DNA from: Ophthalmolycus amberensis
Taxonomy: Eukaryota > Chordata > Actinopteri > Perciformes > Zoarcidae
NCBI GenBank assembly: GCA_024529925.1
Contig: JAFEUB010001039.1
Coordinates: 415,895-479,894, forward strand
Length of the DNA: 64,000 nt
Reading direction: 5' to 3'
Shown: piece by piece, positions 9,451-19,400 of the stretch
Layout: every line of letters begins with the position of its first letter
How positions within the stretch are numbered: position 1 is the first letter of the stretch
Position numbers and translations under genes: made by a program
Notes under the pieces: generated by a model
Told to the model about the DNA's origin: nothing
What the model saw: only the letters and a program-made list of their open reading frames with translations
The model's database searches: none

Positions 9451-11744
9451 TTTGGGTTCAAGATTGGGATTAGGATTGAATTTTGTGTAGGATTGGAATT
9501 TGGCCTGTGCACTAAAATAAAGTCCACGGTTAAATTAGTTTTGAAACATTTAGCCGAGGAGAGTCCTCGTAAATGTGGTAATACCAATCTCCCCTGAGTA
9601 GTGAGGACAGGGCCTGAGTGTGAGTGTTTTTGTCTGTGTGTGTGCAAAGAACTGATTGAGTTACAAATGATCAAAGCACTCACCTTGATTTAAGACCCTC
9701 ATTGTTCCTCTCGCATCCCTCCTCTCTGGACTGGAGTTACGGCCTCTTGGCGACCTGCATTTGATTGATGCCAGTTGTTTTCCTGTTTGTCTATCAACAC
9801 ATACAGGCTGATTAAAAAACTATTTTAAACAAGATGGATGAAACAGAAGACAGGAGAGCGCTTTCCCCTCACACAATGTCTGAGATCATTAAGAAGCCAC
9901 AGGTTTGATGCCCCTCGGCGCTCAACTTGCATACACCAGCACTTAGGAATGAACTGAAGCTGTCCTCTTGCTCAGTAAATCACGAGGTTTATCTTTGCCT
10001 TGAGGACAATAACAGCTTTTAAAGTCTTGGTGGCTTAAATGGTACGATGGTGCTGGCTAAGAGAAAGCGTATAATTTAAAGCCCACATGTGGTGAGCTTG
10101 ACATATATCATTCTGCTGCAGGTAGTATGTACAGTGTCCCGTCCTGGTCTTGGTGAAAAAAGGGGACAAAACCATTTAAGGAACAAACAAAACAAAAGAA
10201 AGATAATAAAACTAGATTTATCGTTGTATTGCTCAAGTACGGGATCAAATTTACAACAGGTGAGTGCTCAAACGCTCTACGGTAGATGCGACGCCTCATC
10301 ACAGGGATCCTGAATTTGGCCTCGTGCATTTTTGAGAGTCACATCAGAATTTATTACACTGAAAGAAAACAAGAACCCATTACTTAATAAGCTAGTGTCT
10401 GATGATGTGTGATGGCAATACTGTTAATCTAATTCACACCATATGACTCAAGGGAGTTACTCCCATTAATCATGAGAAGAAGTCACAGTTTGACACTCGA
10501 CAGTGAGATGGGAGGAAACCTTCTCGGCTGTGATGATGAAATCAGTGAGAGTATTTTAAAGAAAAGATCAACAGAACAGAAAACATTAAATCATTAAACC
10601 AGGTGCATCTGAAACTGTGCGAAGCAAATATTGCTTGATTTAAGTGATAAACGATTAACTTTGTCATTTTTCTTCTGTCTGTAGCAATATTAAGAATTGT
10701 CTTGCAGTTTCTTTGCAGACATTAACTATCACCTATGAAATCATGCTAACTCAGACAACTGAGGCGGTATTTTTTTGGTTTTTTTAACCACGTGGATTTG
10801 TTAAAAGTGGCTGGTGGTTGAGCCGTCTGGATCAGGACTTGAACAGTATAGAATGGACAGAATAGAATTGGTCTTTATTTACCTTGTTTTAAGCATGGCC
10901 CATTGAGCGTGAAGTCTCTTTCCAGGAACAGTCCTGCTCGCTCAGTTTGCACACATTCACAGCTGGAGGCTGCCCAGTACAAGCACTGAGTCACTGAGAA
11001 GCTCCACTAGGAGCAAATTAGTCTCACATTTAGTGCAGCTGCACAGTGGCAATGACATTTTTACAAGGACATAATGTCTAATTCTCTGAAGAATAAAGGT
11101 GGCAGGCTTATGTGAATGGTCGAAATATTATACAACCATATAATTGACTTGCACATAGTCAGTGGAAATGTGTGCATGTCATATTTTCTGACAATATCAC
11201 AGCAGGTGTAGACTCCTGAGCTGAGGGTTTGTTGGAGCCAGAGGGCATAGATGAAGGAGCTCATGTTCGGCCAAATACTCAAAAATATGCAGCAAAGTGA
11301 GCCAAGCAAATCAGCAAACCAGCGTTCACTCTGGCTCGGCTTCTTTCCCTCCACCCAGACTGCCTGGCACCAGAAAGGGGTGGTGCATCGGTTATGGGGA
11401 AAAACAACTTTAAATTGACTGACAGCTACATGCTACAGATCAGCAACTGTGTTATGCTTCCTCACATCCTGGTGCAGCTTTCCAATGTTGACCAACAGAT
11501 TAGCAGAGTATCAGTGCTGCTGCCGGCAACTATTTCACAAGTTGATGGTACGATAGGACCACAAGCCTTTCACACGGGTGGCAGAAACTCCAGATACCAC
11601 CAGGTGACAGGCCGGAGGCAAATCCAGTGACGTAATGTGTGACTATTCTGGGAAACATGCATATATGTGTAGACCATTTTACCAAATAAAACGGCAAAGG
11701 GCATTTTTTTTGCTTCAGGCTTTGTACGGATTAAACAGACACCA

Positions 11745-11935
11745 TATAACATGTTGATTCGTGAGTGTTAGAGGTGCTGCTAGCTGGAGTTTGTTTCCTT
11801 TGGGCAGAGCCATGCTTACTGTTTCCCCATGTGTCCAGTCTTTGTGCTAAGCTAAGATAGCCGTCTCCTGGCTAACAACAGAGTGGTAATTAATCTTCTT
11901 GTCTAAGTCTCTTTTTCTCACTTTATTTCTTTTGT
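11745..11935 (+). repeat. Teleost SINE-like repeat, longer copy
   Basis: In order the copy shows catgttgattcgtgagtg, gaggtgctgctagctgg, cctttgggcagagccatgc, ctgtttccccatgtg, cagtctttgtgctaagctaag and gagtggtaattaatcttct. This is the order I know for the family, with scattered substitutions indicating an old copy. Confidence 0.6.
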
Positions 11936-12969
11936 TCACTCAGGTTTTTATTGGGTTTTTACAAAGGCATAAACAGAACAGAACAACATCTACACAGAAA
12001 ATACAGTCGGTTATGCAAAGTACAACACAAATATAAATATGTATAAAATTAAATAAAAATAGCAGTAATTAATTGTCTGGAAACACTTCTATATATATTA
12101 TAATTAGGTATTCATTTGGTCGGTGTCACATCTCATATTCAAGTTCTATTTCTTCCAGTTCCTAGTAAATGTATTCCCCTTGACTCTCAGAGGTTATGTC
12201 AACTTTTCCATAACAAAGATGTCTTGGACAATTTCCAGCCACTGTTCCTGTTTTGAATGTTTACATTAAGCCAATTTAACAACGTTATTACTTGCTGCAA
12301 GTAAAACTTTAGTCAAGTAGAGGTCTACTCTCATCACAACATTTTAAATGTTCCCAAGATGCATCCCAGGGCAGGTGTTCGGGATCTCGTTTCCTAAAAC
12401 TATTTTAGCAACACTTTCTAATAAAGGTTAGTATGTCATTAATACAGTCTGATGGGTCTGTCTTTCTTTTTTTGGCATTTTGCTTATTTGACAGCCAGTG
12501 GAGAAAGCCAGGAGACATGGGAAGAGTAATAAGGGTTATAGCATGCATAAATAAATAATTCTTGCTTACAATTGATGCACGCATGCTGCATGTGTATGAT
12601 ATGCAGGTTTTTAGAGCACTGGCACCTTTTTATTCAAGCATAGGCCACAGGTGGAAACAATAAACTCAATGATGGCTGAATTCCATTTAGCTGCTTCAGT
12701 TTCAGGGTCCTGGTATTGTGCATACTGGCTCACTGGCTCACTGTCACGGCTTACTGGGACACCTGCATATCGAGCAGTAATGTTATTAGTAACACCTGTG
12801 CTTTTCCGACTATGACAAGTCATAATCTCTGCTGGGGAAAAAGAAGGCCATTACTAAAAAGAATGAGAGATATTTATCTGATGAATGGAATTACAAAAGA
12901 TTTAACACTTTTATACAAAACATATGATCGGTTTATAAAATATGATGCATTATTTTAGATTAAACAACG

Positions 12970-13215
12970 GTATATGAAGTTGTAGTAGTTAAATGTGCTC
13001 TACCTCAACTAATTTCAACATCACAATACTGCTCACATATTAATACATCACTAACAATGATCCGGTTGTACAATAATAGAACACCAAAAGGGGATCCTTC
13101 TGCATAATGAGCACTTTTACTTTTGAACATTTTGATGCTAATACCTTTGTACTTTGATTTTCAATGCAGGACTTTTACTTGTACTGTTTTATCATGTTCT
13201 ATTGCAACTTTTAGT
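12970..13215 (+). repeat. Teleost interspersed repeat (ctgcataatgagyacttttac family)
   Basis: The segments tgctcacatattaatacatc, ctgcataatgagcactttta, gatgctaatacctttgtac and aatgcaggacttttacttgt occur in the order found in a very common repeat of percomorph genomes. Assignment comes from memory of recurring sequence. The copy is diverged and probably inactive. Confidence 0.55.
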
Positions 13216-13929
13216 TAATGTTTTGAATAAAACTACATTTTATTAGGGGGGCACTGGTTATCCGTATATCCTTATATGCTTATTTCCTTATATGAATCCA
13301 AACTTGCACATGTCTTGTGGAGGCATTGAGGCACTTGTTGACATTTGAATATGTGGGCATGTGGGCAGCAGATGGCGCAGTTGGATTTAACAGAGTCTGA
13401 AGGTCACTGCAGAAGACTTTCATCACAGTGAAGCCCCAAGCAGCTCTGATCTGTCACGGATGCTGCACTCACTGCAATGCGCAGCTGCATGAAGCCCATG
13501 TCCCGTTTAAATGACACTCATGCGTGGGGGGAAACCCACTATTCACTCATGTCAAGATTCATTCCTGCAATGTCCAATTAATCAATATCTGGTGATCTGC
13601 AGATCAAAATATCTATATTTTCTATATTTAAACTGAATCTGGGATGCATTTGGTTGTCAGATTATACAGCCTGTAATCATTTCAACAGCATTGAGTTGAC
13701 TATATATTCGATGGAACAGGTTCTGTAAAAAAGACATGATGATGTATAATTATTAAAAGGCTGTTGAAACAAAAACAGGTCTAGTCGTTTATTTTTACTC
13801 TAATGTCTAGACATCTTTTGACCTGTAAATCACCACATCATGTGATTATTTCATCTTTTGATCTAATAAGGAAAGCACACACCACTTTTTCTAACATTCG
13901 CAATGGGAAAAGAAAAGTCAGTGCCAAAA

Positions 13930-14309
13930 AACGTGACCGCAAGTGACATGTGACCAACGACGAACCACTGCATCGGAGATCTCTGCCTGCTTCTCTGCAC
14001 GTACTCAAAATGCGTCATCTTTCCGCAAACTGCCTCTTTCATCCTCACACGAAAAAAACTACATTTCCCACAGTTCATAAAACATTATTTCTCTCTGTAT
14101 GTTTTGTGATCATTAAAAGCGATGATTTAAAACATCCGCATCCCCCTCGTCGTGCTTGTGGGCTGTGAAGCCTGTCCTGATGACAGAATGGCGAACGTGC
14201 ATCCTGACTCGAACTAGTCTGCCTCGTGAGTCAGTGCCAGCCAATGGCGTGGCTCCGTTCCCCTGCTGCTTCCTGATTCCGTCCACTTTATGACAGAGCA
14301 CGAAGCGTC
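13930..14309 (+). promoter_or_regulatory. eno1: Probable eno1 promoter with hypoxia-response, AP-1 and CCAAT motifs
   Basis: The sequence immediately upstream of the non-coding first exon is richer in CpG than its surroundings. Visible motifs are two ACGTG cores (13931-13935 and 14195-14199), a perfect TGAGTCA AP-1 site (14227-14233) and CCAAT (14241-14245). ENO1 is an established HIF-1 target in mammals through ACGTG elements, so hypoxic induction is a reasonable inference, but single five-base cores are weak evidence. No clear TATA box was seen. Confidence 0.5.
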
Positions 14310-14388
14310 ACGAGCGCCTTCTCTGCCTGCCTGCACGAGAGAGAGAGACAGACAGCACCGTCCCTGCACACAGTTAGGCCCGGAAAAG
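14310..14388 (+). other. eno1: eno1 non-coding first exon (5' UTR; start approximate)
   Basis: A GA-rich leader (acgagagagagagagacagac) ends in cggaaaag followed by gtaact, a good donor at 14389. Enolase genes have a short untranslated first exon in this position. The next exon begins at 16476, only 10 bases before the start codon. The 5' limit is a guess from the motif layout. Confidence 0.6.
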
Positions 14389-16475
14389 GTAACTTTGATT
14401 TCATTATTTCACCTTTCTATCAGCCCATTTTGTGTAGGAAATCTAGTGCATCTGAAACAGCCTATTCTAAGACCGTGTGTGTTGTTATAAATAACTTTTC
14501 TTTTTTTTTTAAACGTGTACATGGTGTTCCTCGTCCTCGACGGTAACCTCAAAGTCTCGTCCTTGTGTTTAGCTGATACTGTCTTTGTTATCGTGGATTA
14601 TAAACCTCGGTTAATTCCTCAGATGTTAGTTTTGTGGCATGCAGGATGGAGCAAACAGTCTATTTTTAAAACCAGACCGCCAGCTGGCGAGAGGTCACTC
14701 CATTTCGAGCTGCAGGGTGTGCGGGGAAAAAAAGGGCGTCAAGTTGCACGTCCGGCTTCCAGCAGTGTCCTCCGTGTGTTAAAGAACCACGAGTGTCTTT
14801 ATAGTCCAGAGACTTAACGTTAATGCATGTAATGCTGTGTGAGAGACTGTCGTGTGCTACACATGCTAGATCAGGCAGTGCGCTTCCTACCAGTTGCTGC
14901 AGACGTGGGGGTGTGTCCACAATTTGTAGGAAAATTACTGCGTGTAGGGAGATCACACTCCGTGTGTCTCTATGTGATGGTTGGTAATTTCTCTACTTTG
15001 CAGACTCCCAGAAGATACTTTCAGCAAGTCACTTAAGTTAGTTAGAATGTTTAGTCGTTTATTACTGCAGCTTTAAAGGTATTGTTCATGAGAAATTATG
15101 AAACTTGATTGTTAACACAGTTATGGCTCGCTGGCAGGTCATAATGTAGCCTAAATGAGGATTAAGCGACATTTACATGCACAACCATATCGGGTAACAA
15201 TTCTCAATTATTTATTTATCTTTGGGTGCCATTTTGTGCTGCCAGTGTAACTCCGTGCTGTCCACGTTTGCAATAATCTGGTAGCAAACATTTAAAAAGA
15301 GCTAAATGTATGTACTGTACTGTGCATGTGAGACATCTATGTATAGTGGATATGCTACTTGGTTACGTTGGGCTACCAATAACAATTACCTTTTCCCTGA
15401 ATCAATTAATCATCTATAAGATGTCTGAAAATAGTGAGAAGTAGACCTCCTAATTCTTCAAATAGCTTATTTTGTACAACGAGCCCAAAGCTCCATTACC
15501 ATTCTGTACCTTTGTACTTTACTTTAAGAAATGTATGTTTTTCTATAAATTCCTGTTAAGCACAATACGCTGCCTAAACTTGGTTTAAACCACACTCTTA
15601 GTGTTAACCAGTTCCAGTGAACTATAAAATATTTCCATTTAGCTAAAGAAAAGTGTGTGTGTGTTTAGCTGATTTGTCCTCTTGGCTGAAGCCATCGGCA
15701 AGTTTCCACACATTTTCCATTGATTGTGCTGTCGACACACTAGTGGAGGCTCTGGAGGCTGTACTCAAAGTGCACTCATGCGTTCAGAGGAGGTAGATGA
15801 GCAAGTTAGTGCAAACGCATGAAAGTCAACAGTGCAGCCGTCGTCATGGCCAGACTGTCTGGCCTAAAACCTTCTCCGTCCTCCACCACTGGAATTTGGA
15901 CAGATAACGAAGGCTCTGTGAGATTACGCCACCATTCAGGCCTTTAACCCGTATCAGTAGAGTACAACGTACACAGAAATAAGCCAAATGTGTATTGTGC
16001 CGAGTCATTCACTTGCTGTTATACTTATAGTGACCTTTCACGACTGTTATCTGGAGCTCCCTGTTTGAGAGAAGTGCTCTCAACTCTGTTTTGCAATGCA
16101 GTTTTGTAATCTTGTAGATTAAGTAACCTGAACAGACTTGCAGAGATTTTGCTTCTTTTTTTTTTGCTGCATAAGCCCCGCCTTTCTGTGACTAATATCT
16201 CCGCTGTCCTGGCCCGCCTACATCAGTTGGTTCAGGTGGTGTGATCAGCTCACAGATATCTTTAATTAGAGAATTCATCAGATGGTTTATTGTTCAGTCT
16301 CCAAACTTAAACTTGAAATTAGATTACATTTCGTCCTGCGCGTGTCATTGAGCATTTCAATTAGTACCAACTCACTGTGTTGACTCAAAGCTTTGATTCA
16401 GTAAGTAACCGTCTGTCTGCTCGGCCTGTGGCGCAGCACCAGACTGACATCTTCTCTCTCTCGCTTCATCTGCAG
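14389..16475 (+). other. eno1: eno1 intron 1
   Basis: This 2.1-kb intron ends in a long pyrimidine tract and ctgcag. It contains no recognisable exon. A TAACGTTA palindrome at 14815-14822 recurs near other candidate promoters in the window. Confidence 0.65.
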
Positions 16476-16485
16476 ATCCAGAACC

Positions 16486-19400
16486 ATGTCCATCCTCAAG
16501 ATTCACGCTCGTGAGATTTTTGACTCCCGTGGCAACCCCACTGTGGAGGTTGATCTGTACACTAAGAAAGGTACAGTATGGTTACACGTTTTCATCAAAA
16601 CCAGATCCAACTTGTGCGTGTTTAACTTCTACACGTTGTTAAACCGGTTATTTGAACGTATCCAAAACGTAAAACATGTAATTATTCTCCAGTATGTGGA
16701 ATGCTGCAGTAAGGACATCGTGTTGGAAGCAACGTTTCATACTTATTTTGTATCTTGTCCAATTATCTAGCTAGTGAAGAATAGTAAAGACGTGCATTAG
16801 GATGATGAAGTCGGTGTGCTGCCAGCTCCAGGCCCAGACTGGATCAGCTCAGGTGGTGAATGTGTGAAAATAGCTCCTGTAATATATCTCGCTGCCCCTC
16901 CAGCTCTCTGTTACTGTAACGGTTCCTGTTTAGGAGCACAGATAGCTCGTACAGTACGTGTCCTAGCAAGCCGTTGAGTTGAATCTTTGATAGAGAGATG
17001 TCGTGTTGTATAAACCCACAGTACGCTTCCCTTCACCTAACTGTATGCCTGATTACATTTTAAAAAAACATCTAAACTCTGCAATGTTTGACAAGTCTGC
17101 CGACAGTTTAGATCAATTAATCCAATTAACTAATGGCCCGACTGTGTTGAAGTTTTCCGGCGAGCGGTTCTGCTCTGAAAGCTAAAACAAAAGAGCAGCC
17201 CCGACCCGACGAAATGTCCTGAGAATGTTAATGAAGCAACCTGAATGACCAGTGACATGGAAGTGAGTGGAACAGCCTGCAGCTGCCTTCGATGCTTCGG
17301 CTGAGAATCGGCCGCTTTAATCTGCAGCCCCTTTTCGTTAGTTTGGGATGTTTGCTAAGTGCTCCAGTTTACTGTAAATAGCACCTGTCATTCCTTTTTC
17401 TTGACAAGATTCCCTTATAAGTCTGCCAGGTCTGTTTTGGCATCATTAACGGGACATACCGAAGTGCTGTGTTTTGGTGCGTTGCGTAACAAGCTAGCCG
17501 CTCGGTCACAGTCAAACTAGAAAACCTCCTCTGATTGTTGTTAGAATATTGTATTAGCTCTGGTAATAATAGAGAGACACAATCACCGTTATATCCTCTA
17601 GTTTTTATTGTATTTGGGTCATGGCTTTCATCCGCCAGATATAATACGATGTGATGGTACGACCCGATGGATGTCGCAGGTAGTGTCTCGAATGCAGATG
17701 ATTTGCTAAGCCTGACCTCATGACCTAAGCCTCCTGTCCTGAGCCCTAAATCCACTCAGACTCACACCCTTCCTGTCGCTCCACAGAGCAAACTGAATAG
17801 GTTTCTGCTCATCCCCAAATTTCTCCTCACTTGGTTGAATCCACAATGTCCTCTTTATGTGTGGGCGTGGCCTCGCATCCAGCCGCAGATGCACTGCACA
17901 TGCTCAGTTGGTATCCCGTCTTTCCCTGTTACATCACAGCCTTCTGCAACACAACTACCTCCACACACGCTTCAGTTCTCTCTGTGGACTACGTTTATGA
18001 TTAGATTGCTTCCTTTAATGTCTTTTACTTGCTGGTGCTCCTTGAATTCCCAGCAGCCCCCTCGTCCTGTGAATGCTCTATCAGACATGTTTCTGTCTAC
18101 ACAGTCTAAGCTCGATAAATATCACATCGGTGTCGCGTAGTTTGCAGTCGTGGTGGCTGACGGGGGGAAAATTAAGTTTCAACAACTGCAGTCAGAGCGT
18201 TGCCGTCTTGTTGGACATGACTCAGCACTTTAAGATGTGACTGTAACAGAATGTCCTCTGTGTCTCCAAGGTCTCTTCAGAGCTGCAGTGCCCAGCGGTG
18301 CCTCCACCGGCATCTACGAGGCCCTGGAGCTCCGTGACAATGACCAGACCCGCTACATGGGCAAAGGTAAGCCTTCTACGCCGGTTCTCTCTCTAAACCG
18401 TCCGGTTACCTCTATTCTGTCGCTCTCCCTCGTGTCATTTCAACGCCACTATACTGTTCTCTTGTCTGTCCTTCATTTCTGTTTCCTGCGTCTCTCTTCC
18501 TCCTGTTAGGAGTCAAAAGAGCAGTTAAATATGTAAATGAGTTCTTGGCCCCTGCCTTGTGTAACCAGGTAAATAAAGTGTGACATAACAGGATGCCTCT
18601 CTCACACCTCGGTCTGCACAGCAGCATGAAGAATGGCTTTGCATTTGGAAACTAACCGTGACAGGCACTGACAGATGTTCACAGATCTAAAAGATGAATA
18701 AAAAAACGCAATCCTAGATGGTTAAATATTATTTCACGTCCGTATAAGATTGTATGAGGGGCGCTGTGGCCATCTGTGTCGCCTGCTCTGCATGCTCTCC
18801 TGCTGTCTGGGTCAGTTATGGTCTGCTTGTCCCTTGCAGGTGTCTCAAAAGCTGTTGAGAATATCAATAAAAAAATTGCACCTGCACTGGTTAGGAAGGT
18901 AGGACCATTTATTGTTTGACTAATAACTGTGTGTTCGTGTCAAAGCCCTCAAGTTAATGGATCAGTGTCTTGAATTAATTATGAGTGTATCTTGAAGGCT
19001 CAACAGAAAGTGATTGCACTAAAATATTCGTAACATTGGCAGCAGTACTGACAGTCTCTACTAACTGTACGATTTTTGCACGTTTGTTGTTCCTATTTCA
19101 CATTGACCTCATTGTTTTTTTGACGTTTGCATTTATAGAAATGATAAATCTAAAGTATCAATAAACCATTGCATTAGCGGCGCTTCAGTGATATAATTCT
19201 GAGATTATTCTGACGTTATTAGAGTGTGTTCATTTGAACTAACGAGTCAGAATTAAGCCGAGTTAATCTTTTATTTCCAAACGTGCGGTATAACGCGTCA
19301 TGTTTTGTCTAATCCAGGATGTGAACGTTAAAGACCAGGAGAAGATCGACCAGCTGATGCTGGACATGGACGGCACAGAAAACAAGTGTAAGACGCTACT

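Larger units (their letters stand above)
8641..14309. other. Intergenic region between divergent ca6 and eno1
   Basis: No coding exon is recognisable. ca6 starts leftwards at 8580 and eno1 rightwards near 14310, so both promoters lie here. I could not identify a convincing TATA box for ca6. Contents are the palindrome at 9046-9087, SINE-like repeats at about 9230-9450 and 11745-11935, an AT-rich stretch at 11935-12440 that may be an old retroelement tail, a teleost repeat at about 12970-13215, and the eno1 promoter beyond about 13900. The remaining sequence shows nothing I can name. Confidence 0.7.

Noticed and set aside
11936..12440. Possible 3' end of a non-LTR retrotransposon (aaaggcataaacagaacaga)
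   Set aside because: The AT-rich sequence has a retroelement look, but I found no reverse-transcriptase frame or 3' tail repeat, so it is not listed as a mobile element.
16800..16900. Possible C/D-box snoRNA in eno1 intron (gatgatga)
   Set aside because: A C-box-like motif is present, but no CTGA D box at a suitable distance and no terminal stem were found.
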